Shown: positions 49,161 to 62,689, numbered from the stretch's first letter. The stretch: 64,000 bases of DNA from Cervus elaphus (GCF_910594005.1 NC_057848.1:130830155-130894154), one strand, 5' to 3'. Notes: generated from the sequence alone by a model not told the origin. Numbers and translations are program-made.

Positions 49161-50967
49161 CAAAAACACCCCACTCCACCCCCCAAAAAACCGAGGTAGG
49201 TCTGAGACATATACATGAAAGAAAGAGAATGGAAATGGAAGGCAGCAAAGGATAGAAAGATTAAAGGAGAAAAAGAAGATAGGAAGAAAAACAGTCCAGG
49301 AAAAGGATGTATGCAAAAGGGAAGAATGAAAACACAAAGCATCAACAGCAATCCTTCAGGAAAAATATTTCCTACTCTGTCTCAGTTTCTATTTCCACCC
49401 TTTGCCCAACCTTTGATAAATGTGTTTTATTTCATAGGTGCCTTTATTTCTTAGTTTGAAATGTTACACAACTACAAAGAAATGTAGGTTTATTTTAACA
49501 AGTTCTCTATATAGGTTAACATACTGGGATTAAAAAAAAAAAAAAAAAAAATAACCTATCAGCAAAACCACATGTTCCAATACACTTGTCGGGGCTACAC
49601 CTTACTGCTCTTTAAGGACTATTACAAGTGCCTATGACAAGGTTGAACAATATATATCTATTTGTCAAGTTCTCCAGGTTGTTTCAAAGTTTCCCTCAAA
49701 TTCAATACTTGCAGACTCAGTCTTCAATATCTCCTTAGTAGATAACTGAAACAGACTCCTTAAAGACTCCCCTTGCTCTGCTCTGGCTTGCCTGTGCTTC
49801 CTTAAATATGTGGCTCCTATGACTGCCTACTAATAATCATGATACTCAAGTCAAATCTCCATATAGCATTTAAGGTCTGTGAGCAGTTACACCCATTCCC
49901 AGTCACGCCCTAACACTGCTCCTCTTCACCTGTGAGCTGGCGCATCTCAGCAACTCTTTCATGCAAATATTAGCCCTCTTGCTTTCACTGCTTCTCCTGA
50001 GGATAGTCTCCTGACCTGAAATATTTTCATTCTTCTGCTTCACTCTAAATCCAATATTACCTTTAAGACTCACCACCCAAACTCAATACCTTTTTTTTTT
50101 GCTTAGTGTTAACCAGCAGTTAGGGCCACTCTATAATCAAATCATTTTATTCTCTACTTACCAGAGTCCTATCTCCAGTTTTTACAAGTGGTCTATTCCT
50201 TGAGGTCTACATTCCTATTTTCAAATACTCCAGACATTACAGGAAAATGTCTAGTATCTGTTTACTGGTGTCATCACTTTCATAGTTAGCAAACTGGACT
50301 TCTTTTTGAGGGTGTGGGAAGGGACACTCCACAGTCTCTTTACTGATCAGAGTTCCCCTGAGCTAACAAAATAGATCTAAGTTCATTTTCATTTCCTTCT
50401 CTAAACTTTCCCCATCTTTCTCTCCTATGTGTTGCTTCCACCCCTTGGGGGTGAGAGAACAAACAGAAAAAAGAATGTGTTTTTGTGTTAGGAGGGGGAG
50501 AGTGCTGTGTGGAGAAAATAGGTACAACTCAGATTATTCTAATTTTGGCCATCATTTTAATACACTCGTATCTCACTCACCAAACCATATGCAGCCAGAA
50601 CATGGTCTCTGTAGTGCAAGTGAGACTAAACCACCAACACATACAAACTCTGCTGACATCAGTATTTTGATCAACAGACAATTTCAGAACATGAGAAATG
50701 GCTACTTAAAACCATAGAATACTGTTAATGATATAATGCTTAGAAAGGCTTACAATTTTCAAATATTAAAGCATAATCTCTACTAAAATAAAAGTGCATA
50801 TTACTATGCATAACTATCCATGCATTTTTTTCCTTAAAATCTAAAAACGTTTTTTTAATCACCGTAATTATACCTACAGATTTTCAGTTTAAAATTTTAC
50901 ATTTAATGTTAGACGGTGCTAACAATTTTCAAAAGGAAATTATAAAAAACTAAAACCTGGTAGAACT

Positions 50968-51019
50968 TTTTTTTTTTTTCATTTATTTTTATTAGTTGGA
51001 GGCTAATTACTTTACGATA
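50968..51019 (-). mobile_element. Tiny L1 3' tail
   Basis: T run followed by 'catttatttttattagttgg' and 'aggctaattactttacgat': about 50 nt of reversed ruminant L1 3' end, then A-rich low-complexity sequence to about 51100. Confidence 0.75.
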
Positions 51020-53389
51020 TAAAAATAAAAGTTCTACCACAAAAAAAAAATTAAAAAAAAAACAACAACAAACAAAATCCAACTTAAAAAAAAAACTAAA
51101 ACCTGAATAGCACTACCTACAAAAAACACACACGTTGACTATATTTTAAAGCAATGTTCATTTTTAATAAGGTTTCTAGAAAGTCATTTTTTAAAAAGCC
51201 TCCTTTAGAACTGTACCAAACTATAGAAAAATAATGATATTAAGTAAACATCCTGGCACAGTTTGAGCACATTTAAAGAGACAAAATAAAACTTTAAGTT
51301 CTCTGGAGCTAATAAATGTTGAGTCCAGAGATTTCCCTCAGGCATATCTGACGGGATAAAGAAAGTAATTTCACAAGTTTTCATACTAATAAAAGAGAGA
51401 ATACTTTAGTTCTAAATCAGTAATAACACATACACAAAACAAATAAATACTTCCATACACACACACACACACTTACGAAATTTAGACGTTCCTTCTAAAT
51501 GAGACAAATAGTAAGATTTGATGAAGAACTCAAAGAGACAGGTAAGATATTTAAAGGTAGAGGTAGAGAGGGAAAGAGAAGGCAGACCAAACAAAGTAAA
51601 TGGCACAAAACAAGTTACATGGGTAAAAAATGCTCAAGAAATTTTCAACAAAATGTTAATATAGTAGTGACTCACACAAAGAATATATTTAGGGGAACAA
51701 TAAGGGTAGAAAGATCATTTGAGGTTGAAACAGAGAGGATCTTAAATGTGAAGCTAAGTTAGAAGTATCATACATTGGTTTATTCACATTGACATTTGCT
51801 AATGTATTACCTCTTGGGTCTTTTGCCCTCTTCAGCCAACTTCATTTCATCACTGCAGACAGTGGGATTTTTTTCTCCTCTCCATTGTAAAGTTTATGTT
51901 TTTATTCATAATTTCCCTGAGGCTTAATCAGTCCAAACCCTTCCAAATTCTCTCTGGCAATCTATGTGTCACTGGTAAGCATCATTTTACCAAAACTACC
52001 TTATTTATCTGCTAGTTTTTTTCCAAAACAGAAGCAAACAGAATAAATTCAACATACGTTAACATCAACTGCTTTATTTTAATAGTAGTATACTTAAACT
52101 CTGGTCTAAGAGAATTAGTTTGCATGATGATAGCTCAGAAAACATATATTAAATATAAAGTTTTTGCCAGACTCCATGTTAAACAAGCTTCAAGGTCAAC
52201 AGTGGTTATCTCGACTACATTAGGTTTATGTTTATGTTTGCACTCAAAGCAGTGACTTTACAAGGCAAGCAAAGATTACTATACCCTTAAGAACACTTGG
52301 TAACTGGTACAAATAATTGGTACACTTGTAATTGAAAATGAGTCCTGGAGAAAATTCACTTGTAACGTGTTAACATCTCTGGTCTTTTTGAACTCACCTC
52401 CATCTCATTACCCTACTCCTTGCTGATGTCAACATAATAATAATCACTACATCTCCTTACCAGGCCTTATCAATCAGATTTGGGAAGCTAGTTTCCAAAA
52501 TCCTCTGCCTCTGGCAAAGAATTATTTAGCTGTTAAATCTGCTACCATAAGATCATTCTGATATTGATCAGTGGGGATACAAAAGGTTACAAGCTAAAGA
52601 AAAAGGAATGGTCGGATTTTCAAAGGGGTATATTCAGAAATATGGCTACAAGTTATAATAATTTACTACTGTACATGGTTCAATTTTTTTCACTCAAAGA
52701 TATAAGTTTCTTATTATAAAGGCAAGGAAAAGCTCAGTTCAAGGTGACCTTAGCAATTTGCCACCCTCATGAAGTGAAGACATGGGCATGAACATGGAAA
52801 GGAACAGCTTTATAGATGCTGGTTCTAGGTCTCTGCTGCATGTATTTTACTTCGGGCTTCTATGTCTTCCTTCCTTCTTCTGGATATATAATTTTTAAGT
52901 CTGGTCACAAGTTATTATGTATGATAATAGTAAAATTAAATAGTTATGATAAATCTACTGAGAATTTAACAGTTGCTCTGTTTCTGACACTGGGCTCCTC
53001 AAATTGAAAGTAGAAAAACTCACCAAGTTACTGAATTGACTCAAGAGGCTAACATCAACTCAAAAAAACAGGGGTGGGGGGGTGGTGCTCAAATTAATAG
53101 GGCAACAAACAAGACAGATTAACAAGATAAAACCCATAGTTGATAAAATTGCTCTTAGTAATTTATTAGGTCACTATCACCAACTCCAACATACATGTTG
53201 GTTGCATGCTTTCTTCCCAAATACTTAATCTAATTAAATACCAAGAGACACCATTTCCAAATATTAAACTCTACTTGAATTATAAATGTTCCAGAGCTAG
53301 ACCATTCTGAGCTAACAATACAAAAAAAGGCATGCCATACCTTTCTCTGCAAATATTTTTTCAACAAATCCCAAAGAACTTAAGTGTGT

Positions 53390-53415
53390 GGGGGGTGGGG
53401 GGGGGGGGGTGGGGG
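53390..53415 (+). repeat. G-rich tract, quadruplex-capable
   Basis: G6, T, G13, T, G5 on the + strand, preceded by a short TG run. The + strand is the template for KDM6A. Confidence 0.9.
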
Positions 53416-53667
53416 CTGCTCCCAGAAATTAATAGCTACCTATAAATAAAACAAAAAAATCCCCACACAAATTTAGTCTTAACCTAGAAGTTCCTATCCA
53501 TTAAGGCTATACTCTAAAACTCTCACCAAGCACCTACTCCAAGCTTTCTAATTTTGTGGCTGTTCAAGTAATAATGAGGTAAGTGAAAGCAAAATTGGGG
53601 GCAGTTTGTGAAAGAACATTTGATCAGGAAAACAGAAAATATACATCCATAATGGATTAAGAGAGAG

Positions 53668-53886
53668 TGTGAATGACTTCCTTGGTGGTCTAGTGGTTAA
53701 GAATTCACCTTGCAACACAGGAGATGCACGTTCGATCCCTGGTCCACGGAGAAAGATCCCACATCCCCTGGAGCAGCTAAGCCCTCACACCACAACTACT
53801 GAGCACATGTGCCACAAGTAGAGAGCCTGTGTGCTACAACTAAGCCTCGAGCAGACAAAATAAATAAATAAATAGATATTTTTAAA
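53668..53886 (+). repeat. Long tRNA-derived SINE (ART2-like)
   Basis: 'gacttccttggtggtctagt', 'acgttcgatccctggtccac', 'actactgagcacatgtgcca' and an AATAAATAAATAAAT tail. Flanking aagagagag at 53659-53667 and 53887-53895 is the probable target duplication. Confidence 0.85.
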
Positions 53887-54473
53887 AAGAGAGAGAAGGT
53901 ATGAGATATATCATTTTAGGGAGCAGCTAGAGCTGAAACTTAAGACATGAGAAAATGGTAGCCAGGACATGATCAACAAAACAGAAGACACTTGGTAATT
54001 CAGAGATTGTATGATTCTTGTATCATTTCATTAAGGCAACTGAAGGACACAGAAATCATATGTAGATAAAGAATCAAAAGATACAGTTTTCCACACTACA
54101 AGCCCCCTAACCTGACATGGTTACACACTTTTTAATGCAATCCAATTTTGAACTGATGATGGCTTCACCTCACTATTGATTTTATGCTTTTATCTGTGAT
54201 CTACAGAGAGTTCACAAGTTATCACAGGTAGGTGAAAACTAACTCGTGTGAGGTATACCTGTCCATTTCTAAAAGTGTAGCGTTCCTTGCCTTGAGTTTC
54301 ACCTAAATTATTTCTGGCTGGCCATAAAGATTGTACAAATGCATCCAGAATAACGATTAAAAATAATGACCTATCAATCTTCAAACTTGCGGACAGACTA
54401 TAATAGACAAAATAATTAGAGTGGGAAATCTGAGCATAAGCTTGCTTCTGCAACCCAATTACATAATACTGAG

Positions 54474-54474
<1 letters not shown>

Positions 54475-54505
<31 letters not shown>
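54475..54505. repeat. (CA)n microsatellite
   Basis: About 15 CA units on the + strand, then ccctct. Confidence 0.95.
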
Positions 54506-54508
<3 letters not shown>

Positions 54509-55965
54509 CTTGTTTTCTTCATCTATAAAATTAAGGGAGAAAACTAATTAATCTCTAAGGCCACTTCGGGTTCTAAAAGTTTACAACTGTGAATTCTATA
54601 AATAGGATCTTCAAGAACCTAAGAGATTTTAAAACATTCCTACTCTACTCTTGATGATACATGATACACTGCGTACATAGTTAGGAGGCTTAAATTTCAG
54701 ATTGTTCTACAACAATGCATAATTTAAAAGAAAAATATTACAAAACTTCTTTATAAAGACCAATTATAGCTTTGTAAAGTTTACCATGAAAATGAATGAT
54801 TTGAACGATTCTAATACTCTATCCACACAGGTGATCTCTAACCGTGCAGTGCTTCCATTGATGATCAAAAATCAACAGGACCAAAACCAAAGACGAAAGA
54901 AAAGGCATCTGGGAAAAGTCATTCATGTCTGAAGTTTCCTCTTTAGAGCAATCGTATCACATCATTGCCAATGCACATTTAAAAGCTCTGTAATAAATAT
55001 CCACGGTGCCCATCAGGTATATGACAGGGTTATAACCTTTGGTAAAAACGTTCCTCTGAACTTTCTCAGCACTCACTCAAGCTTAAAATTATGGAGACTA
55101 GAAAGGACTCTGACAAAGTTGACTACAATTCAAAAAAAAAAAGTCTACATAGGGCTTTACAGTTTACAAAACGTACATTATCTCATTTGATCATCAAAAC
55201 TCTATTAGAGTAGAAAAGGCAATTAATTGCAATGTACCTAAAACACACACACATGAGCAAACAGATCAAACTAAAAGTGCTGAGAACAGAATACCAATCT
55301 ATCAACTATGTTATTTCCACTAGAGAATGCTACTGTCTTGTCTGGTAAACAGAAAAACAACAAGGGGGCAAAGGCCATAGTAACAGGGTCCTATATACTT
55401 TATCATTTATAAAATCTTACATATTTCTATCATATTTAATGTCTGACTCTGAAGATGGTATCATTATTACTACTTTACAGAAGAGAGAATTGAGAGTTTA
55501 AAATTTAGTCCATAGTGTACTAGTGTGTGTGCATGTGCGTGTGTGTTTTGGTGAAAGAGGAAGGGAAGGAGCAGTCAATATGTCTAAAAGTCTGAAAAGC
55601 AGATACTTGTCATCATACATCACTTACCCACAAACCTTGAGAACAGAGAGCACAGTCATTTCCTGGTTCAAATAACCTGGGGACCACCAGGTATAATAAA
55701 GGTAACAGGAATCCCAAAAGCTTTCTAACCTAAGTCTTCTTTATACCAGATTCTTTTAGGAACATATTCATTTTTAATAATCTAAGGTGGGTTAGTATCT
55801 CTAAAGGAACAAAGTAATAATTTCAAGAGATTATTGGAAAGTATAGGCTTATTGATATTAAAATATTTTGTATTTATTACACATACATACACACACAAAC
55901 AGAAAAATGCAAACAAAAGCTATATACTGGAAACAACTGGAGTTACTAGTTTTACATCAACTTAC

Positions 55966-56024
55966 CACTGAAATGCATTGTAATGGAAGTAGACCAAACC
56001 AAGACCATATAAAAAGGCAGCATT
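55966..56024 (-). CDS. KDM6A: KDM6A coding exon, TPR 2 start (59 nt)
   Basis: Most 5' exon in the window. The minus strand reads a pyrimidine tract and AG, then codons for NAAFLYGLGLVYFHYNAFQ and the first two bases of a Trp codon, then GTAAG. It enters in phase 0 and leaves in phase 2, and the Trp codon is completed by the first base of the exon at 46865. The peptide is the first helix pair of the second TPR of KDM6A (about human residues 129-148), part of the scaffold that binds COMPASS partners. The preceding exon, whose peptide ends ...QSDYWK, was looked for between 56025 and 64000 and not seen, so it lies beyond the window. Confidence 0.92.
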
Positions 56025-56270
56025 CTGAAAAGAAAGGGAAAAAAGAGACTTTTAAGAAAAGCATTTATGTCTAATACATATGTTATTATAAAACATAGTA
56101 TCCACAATGTTTTAAGTTATTAACACTCTATCCTGCATTACAATATATTTATAATATCTCTTTAAAACACCAAAATAGCTTAAGAGTCAACAGATGGCAC
56201 AGAATCCAATCAACTTGGACAGATCCTGTGGTTTCTTTTCAATCAAACTTGTCCTAAAGTAAAAACTCTG

Positions 56271-57396
56271 TCAGCAACATACAGATGGCCAATGGACATA
56301 TGAAAAAATGCTCAACATCACTAATTATTTGAGAAATGCAAATCAAAACTACAATTAGGTATCACCTCACACCAGTCAGAATGCTGCTGCTGCTAAGGTG
56401 CTTCAGTTGTTGCCGACTCTGTGCGACCCCATAGACGGCAGCCCACCAGGTCCTCTGTCTCTGGGATTCTCCAGGCAAGAACACTGAAGTGGGTTGCCAT
56501 GTCCTTCTCCAATGCATGAAAGTGAAAAGTGAAAGTGAAGTCACTCAGTCGTGTCCAACTCTTCAAGACCCCATGGACTGTAGCCTACCAGGTTCCTCGT
56601 CCATGGGATTTTCCAGGCAAGAGTACTGGACCAGTCAGAATGGCCATCATTAAAAAGTCTATAAATAACAAATGCTGGAGAGGGGGTGGAGAGATGGGAA
56701 CCCTCCTACACTTCTGGTGGGAGTGCAAGTTGTTGCAGCCACTATGAAAAACAGTGGATGCCCTCAGGAAACTAAAAGTACAATTACCACATGATCCTGC
56801 TATCTCACTCCTGAGCATATGTATCTGGACAAAACTGTAATTCAAAAAGATACGTAATTCAAAAAGATGCTCACAGGAGCACTACTCACAATAGCCAAGA
56901 GAAGTAGACAACCTAAACGCTCATGGACAGATGAGTGGATAAAGAAGATGCAGTACTATATACAATGGAATACTACTTAACCATAAAAATAATTTCATTT
57001 GTAGCAATATGAATGCAACTAGAGATTATCATACTAAGTGAAGTCAAATCAGAAAGACTAAGATCATTAAATCACTTATAATGTGGAACCTAAAACATGA
57101 CACAAATGAACCTATGATACAGAAACAGAGAACAGACTTGTGATAGCCAACAGTGGGGGCAGATGGACTGGAAGTGTGGAGTTAGTAGATACAAACAATT
57201 ACATCCAGAATGGATGGACAGTAAGATCCTACTGTATAGCACAGGAACTATATTCAACCATATTCAAAGTCCTGGGATAAACCATAATAGGAGATATTAA
57301 AAAGAATGTATATATATGTACAACTGAGTCACTTTGCTATACAGGAAAAATTAACATAACATTGTAATTCAACTATACTTCAATTAAAAAAAAAAT
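56271..57396 (+). mobile_element. Old L1 3' part, interrupted by Bov-A2
   Basis: 'agatggccaatggacatatg', 'aaatgcaaatcaaaactaca', then after the nested SINE 'ggccatcattaaaaagtcta', 'tggtgggagtgcaagttgtt', 'ccatattcaaagtcctggga' and an A10 tail at 57386-57396. This is the end of ORF2 plus 3'UTR, antisense to KDM6A, with frame-breaking changes. Confidence 0.88.
56384..56629 (-). repeat. Bov-A2 SINE nested in L1
   Basis: Two BovA monomers in reverse with linker 'tgcatgaaagtgaaaagtga' and the ctgctgctaaggtgcttcag tail. A perfect 13-bp duplication of L1 sequence, accagtcagaatg, at 56371-56383 and 56630-56642. Confidence 0.96.
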
Positions 57397-58054
57397 CTTT
57401 CGGCAGAATTCCATAGACAAATTGAAAAGAAAAATCTGTTTTTCAGGAATAAGAAAATGCTTGAACTATGCTATCTTATTCTCTCTTGCTTGTATCTATG
57501 TACTCTTTCTCTGGTTCTTTCTGACTGGATTTAATTCTATGTTCAGTGTTGCCAGGAAGGTAGTTAGAATTCAAAGTAAATGCACAATATAAACCTATAA
57601 CCTATAATTTTAGTATTAACAAAAAATTTTAGCATTAACAAAAAACCCACATGCTAAAATGACAGTCACTTACATTTGCGGCTATAAACATCAGTGATTC
57701 CTTTTGCATGCACTACAAAACAGAGATGCTTATCCAGACTCAATACAACCTCCAGCCCCCATATAGGAAACTAGATAGCTACTCTTTTTTTCAAAAGGGG
57801 CAAACAGCTGAGTACCTACTATATGTTATCCAAATTCTACATTCCAAAACTTAAAAATTTTCAAACTCTTACTAAAATATATCTTACTGCATTATTTTAG
57901 GTTATATTTCCTCAGAAGTACACCCTGAGACAAAAAGGTTTTAGTGTAAGTATTTTATTTGGGAAGTTAGCCTAGAAAACACCAGTAATGGATTTGGAGA
58001 AGTAAGGCAGGGAAGGGAAGGAATCTAATAAAGGGTGTAGTATGGATGACTATG

Positions 58055-58268
58055 GGCTTCCCAGGTGGCTCAGTGGTAAAGAATCCGCCTGCCAATGCAG
58101 GAGACATGGGTTTGATCCCTGGGTCAGGAAGGTCCCCCGGAGAAGAAAATGGCAACCCACTCTAGTACTCTTGCCTAGAGAATCCCATGGGCAGAGGAGC
58201 CTGGCATGCTACAGTCCATGATATCACGAAAGAGATGGACACCACTTGGTGACTAAACAACCACAACA
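58055..58268 (+). repeat. Bov-tA SINE
   Basis: 'ggcttcccaggtggctcagt' ... 'gggtttgatccctgggtcag' ... 'ctacagtccatgatatcacg' ... ACAACCACAAC tail. Imperfect 12-bp flanks tggatgactatg (58043-58054) and tgaatggctatg (58269-58280). Confidence 0.9.
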
Positions 58269-59396
58269 TGAATGGCTATGCAGCTGTGGGCAATAGGGAC
58301 TCAATCCTACTGGGAATTTCTAGGAGACAGTAAAGAACATTCTCAGAGTCATTCTGTGCTAGGGGTGAGCCAACTATAGTCCTTATCCCACAACTGCTGT
58401 CACTCAACGACTGCAGAAAAGAACCAGTGATATTTAAAGTCCAAAGTATAATAAACACCTGGGCAACTTATTGGTATGCAGTTATTCTTTTAAATACTAA
58501 AATCTGTTCTAGGGTCATATCATATATTTCCTTTGCATTCTATGTACCCTTCTGGAAGCACTGAAAAAGTTTTCTTAAGTATAGCTTAAAATGCAATAAA
58601 TATGGAAATTTAATTTCATTAGATCCTCATTACCCTCAAGTCCCTGAATGAGAAAACTACATGCGACAGGGGTATTCACAAAGATCTCAGAAAACATCGG
58701 ATTCAAAAGTTCATATTCGAATTTTTAAAATTTAGTTGAAACTGGCTTCAATCAGGATCACTCCTTTACCACACCCCACCTTATCGCTGAAATAAAGTGA
58801 ACTTTTACTAGGTGTCAAGGACAATACTCAAGGGTTGAACAAGCCGAACTGATTAAAATGTACTATCTCCCACACTCTACTGTGTGCGTAGAGGGGGGAG
58901 GTATGATATTCAGAATACAAGAGTAGTTAATTCAAACTGTTCTACCCAAGAAAGTCTAGATTTGAAACACAACTGTCTCCCTAGGTGGGAGAGATGGAGG
59001 GGAAGAGATCATAGTTGAATAACAATAGATAGCATCTTTCACCAAATTAGGTAACTGCCCAGAGAAGGTAGTGTGGCATGTGGTAGAAATATGAGTTTAC
59101 TGAGGCATCTTTCTGCTTTCAGTACATATCCTGCATTCTCTCGACTTTCTCTGTTCATAGTTCTTCCTTCCCCCTCCATGAAAGTTTATTGTCACCACCG
59201 TGCCACTGTATAAATTTTATCAATCCATCTAGATCTAGTTAACATGCCATTTTCCCTACGGAGCTTTGTTGCTTTTCCCACCTCAAGCCAGAGGTAATCT
59301 TTCCAGTCTCTAAATTTTGCCTTAGTACAATGTCCCTAGCATGCGACATGGTACAACAGTAAGAATTTTATGCAAAATGCTAACATCATTTCTTTT

Positions 59397-59878
59397 AAAA
59401 GGTTCTAATATGCTGGACAGTGCATTAAAAAGTAGAGACATCACTTTGCCGACAAAGGTGCATATCGTCAAAGCTATGGTTTTTCCAGTAGTCATGTATG
59501 GATGTGAGAGTTGGACCATCAAGAAGTCTGGGCGCCAAAAAACTGATGCTTTCGAATTCTGGTGTTCGAGAGTCCCTTGGATTACAAGTAGATCAAACCA
59601 GTCAATACTAAAGGAAATCAACCCTGAATATTCATTGGAGGGACAGACGCTAAAGCTCCAACACTTTGGCCACCGGATGTGAAGAGCTGACTCACTGCAA
59701 AAGACCCTGATGTTGGGAAAGACTGAAAGCAAAAGGAGAAGTGGGCAGCAGAGGATGAAATGGTTAGATACCATCACCAACATGAATTTGAACAAACTCC
59801 TGGAGACAGCTGAGGACAAGGAAGCCTAGAGAGCTACAGTCCATGGGGTCTCAAAGAGTTAGTGACTGAACAACAACA
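59397..59878 (+). mobile_element. BovB 3' fragment
   Basis: Frame 59341-59682 includes MLDSALKSRDITLPTKVHIV and VVMYGCESWTIKK, the BovB region after the polymerase domain. It then continues to the 3' end 'agttagtgactgaacaacaa'. Antisense to KDM6A, with indels. Confidence 0.88.
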
Positions 59879-59879
59879 G

Positions 59880-59990
59880 CTCTTTGAGGTGGCAGAAATT
59901 TAAAAAATCAAGCAACTTGCTCAAAGAGACAGTGGCAGACACAGGAACTGAGTCTAGGTCTGCCTCCAAAGCTGACTCTTTTAACTCCTA
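59880..59990 (+). repeat. MIR fragment
   Basis: 'caagcaacttgctcaaagag' and 'aactgagtctaggtctgcct' are MIR core and 3' sequence directly after the BovB end. Confidence 0.55.
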
Positions 59991-60235
59991 TATTTTTGTT
60001 ATTTGTGTATTGACTAACCTACATCCTATCAGACAAAAAGGTAGTCATCTCTGTATTACCTGTTATCACCTAGCATGCACAGTGCTCTCCAAAGGTTTAG
60101 CAAACTGCATCACCAAGTTCGGTGTCAAGTTCAATTCCCTGGGTGACATGGAATTAGTATGAGGGAGAGTCCCTATTAATCAGGTGCTTATAAATCTCAG
60201 TAAGAAGGCAAGTCTCATTTTTCCATAATAGAAGA

Positions 60236-60470
60236 CAATGTAATTTGAACATTTATTGAGCACCTATTATGAGTCATAACAGAGTTACTGGCACTGGGAA
60301 GACAGAAGTGAACAAAAAAGACAAAAAATTCCTACCATCAATGAATTTATAATCTAAAGACAAATGATTATGAAGTTACATGAATAATGTATTCCAAGCT
60401 GTAACCATTTAAGAATTAATTAAGGATTATATAATAAGGACTAGGAAAAGAGGTGGAACCTGGATGCTGT
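60236..60470 (-). repeat. L2 3'-end fragment
   Basis: Reversed L2 end: 'aacatttattgagcacctat', 'ggcactgggaagacagaagt', 'gaatttataatctaaagaca'. Confidence 0.65.
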
Positions 60471-60833
60471 ATCTTAAGGATGGCTAGGAAAGGAGAAGGA
60501 AAAACAAGCCACCTCAGCCAGTGCTTCTAATCCATACACTTTTGGAAATAGTGACCTGGGGCTGTGAATGGCTTCATGCCCTGATAAAAATGTATTCCCT
60601 CCCAATGTATACTCTCATCAAAAATGCCAATAGCAGCCACACTGAGAAACATGGGTCTAGGCAGAAGGATGACCTGAGCAAAGGCACTGATAAGAAAATG
60701 AGTTTAAATGTAATGAAGTCATTCTTCAATCTACTGTGAGAAGTTAGGGGAGTAGCTTTCTGAGAAATGTGTTATTTATAAAACAAACTCCTGCTTCAGT
60801 CCAAATCCTTAGAGGTTATTAGAGCATCTCTAT

Positions 60834-61060
60834 CAGGTATCAGCAAACTATGGTCCATGGGCCAATCCAGCCAGCCATCGATTTTTGTAAATAAAGTAGT
60901 ACTGAAACATAGCTACACCCTCTCCATTTATTTACTTACTGTCTATAGCTGCTTCCAGATCCAACAGTAGAGCTGAACAGTTTCAACAGAGACTATCTGG
61001 CTTATGAAATCTAAAACAGTTACTCTGCTGCCCTTTACAAAAGAAGTTTATCAACTTCTG
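60834..61060. mobile_element. MER3-type nonautonomous hAT transposon
   Basis: Begins caggtatcagcaaactatgg and ends aagtttatcaacttctg. The interior has 'tttttgtaaataaagtagta' and 'gtctatagctgcttccagat'. Order and termini match MER3. Flanking 8-mers are not clearly duplicated. Confidence 0.75.
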
Positions 61061-61629
61061 ACCTAGACTGTATTACAGTACTCATCACAATCCCAAATTA
61101 AGAAATTATAACAGTAAGATTACAATCCATTTATATTGAAGGCTTTTATACTATGTCTAAAGTTATTCTCAAGGATGTGTGGTTCATTAGGTCAGCAGTT
61201 GGCAACCTCATATTAGACTCTCTTACTGCCAAATTTTCTTAAATCTGTCTATGAAATCCCATAGAAGCCACTGCCATCAATCCCCTTTTTCCTGGCTATT
61301 TCCATTGAGAAAAAGTTGGTGACATAAGAGCTCTTGCCAATGAGATTTCTACCATGGGGTCTCTGAGAAAGCTTTTGCTTTCTTTGCATAAAGAACAGAA
61401 AGTTTTTGCTTTCTTCTCCTTCCACCTCCTGTTAGTATGTCATGGTCACCAGAGTGAGGAAGGTACTAACAGTCAATCAAACTGGGTACTCTCCACCTGT
61501 TGAATGTACTACAAATACCTGAAACTCTATGAATCTTACATTGTATGGGAGACTCTGATGCTACAATAGGAATCTCACCAGTTAACCAAGCCAAAAAGTA
61601 ATCCTACTTTTCCTCTCTTACCTCCTCCC

Positions 61630-62060
61630 CACCAATAAGCCAAATTCATCCTTTTCACAAAGTTCATTTTACAATCTCAAAGCTTTTGAATCTATCCCCT
61701 TCTCCATTTTTACTGCCTTTCCCTAGGTAATTTAGGACTTTGCTTTTGTCTACTTGGCCTGTTTCAACAGTTTCCTAACTCAGCTCCCAAACCTTAGCCT
61801 CCCCTTCCATACCCCCGCCCCCCATCCTTTTCAACATACTTTCCACACCACTGCCAGAGAGCTTGCAAAAACGCAAACATTTTTAACTCTTAAACTCCTC
61901 TGAAGATTCCCTACAACCTAGCCTGACTATAAAGGTCTTCATTTCATGACTCTTGCTCAACTTTCCCAATCTCAGAGCCACCACTTCAACTAGGACAAAT
62001 AACAGGCTGACCTATGAATAAAATATGCTCTTACACATTTCCATGGTTTTAAACACATTT
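61630..62060 (+). repeat. Possible ancient L2-like sequence
   Basis: A pyrimidine-rich block resembling the L2 3' region in composition and in phrases such as 'tgccagagagcttgcaaaaa'. Weak. Confidence 0.25.
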
Positions 62061-62604
62061 GCTTCCTTTGCTGAAAAAGCCAATGCCATCGTTCCTTCAA
62101 CTATTTCTCAATTTGGCAAATTCCTAGCCATCACACTCATCACTCATCTCTTCTTTCCACAAGTATCATTATTATCTGACACATTCCCAAGTGCAAACAG
62201 AGTTAAGCTTTTTGAAACAAGTTTCCAAATGAATACTCATGTCTATTACAGATAGGCCCTTTATCTCCTCCATTAGAAATGAGCTTGTAAAAAGGTAGAG
62301 ACAGAACTCAAGTCATCTTTTGATCCCTATGGTAAAGTAACAAGCATATAGAAGTTATTGGGGAAAGGTGTACTGCTGAATAAATCAGTATCTTACAGCC
62401 TTAAATAACTTGTTACACATTTTCATCGAAGAATTTAATACTTTGCTTAATCAGTTTACACAGAATCGTTTCCTTAATACAGTCCAAACTACCTTTTGGA
62501 CACCACAGTTCCTAGTTACAATAATATATAGCAGAAGAGGTTGTTAAAGCTCATTACATCAATCAGGTCCAAAGTATAGCAAGAGAGCAGAAGTTCTGCT
62601 TCCA

Positions 62605-62663
62605 TGAAACTAATACAACATTGTAAATCAACTATACTCCAAAAAAAATTAAAAAAAAAAAAA
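62605..62663 (+). mobile_element. Extremely truncated L1 insertion (59 nt)
   Basis: About 35 nt of L1 3' end ('acattgtaaatcaactatac' then 'tccaaaa') plus an A-rich tail, flanked by agttctgcttcca (62592-62604) and agctctgcttcca (62664-62676), 12 of 13 identical. Confidence 0.85.
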
Positions 62664-62689
62664 AGCTCTGCTTCCAAAATCTAGGCATA

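Noticed and set aside
59322..59819. 165-codon minus-strand frame
   Set aside because: Antisense translation of a BovB 3' fragment.
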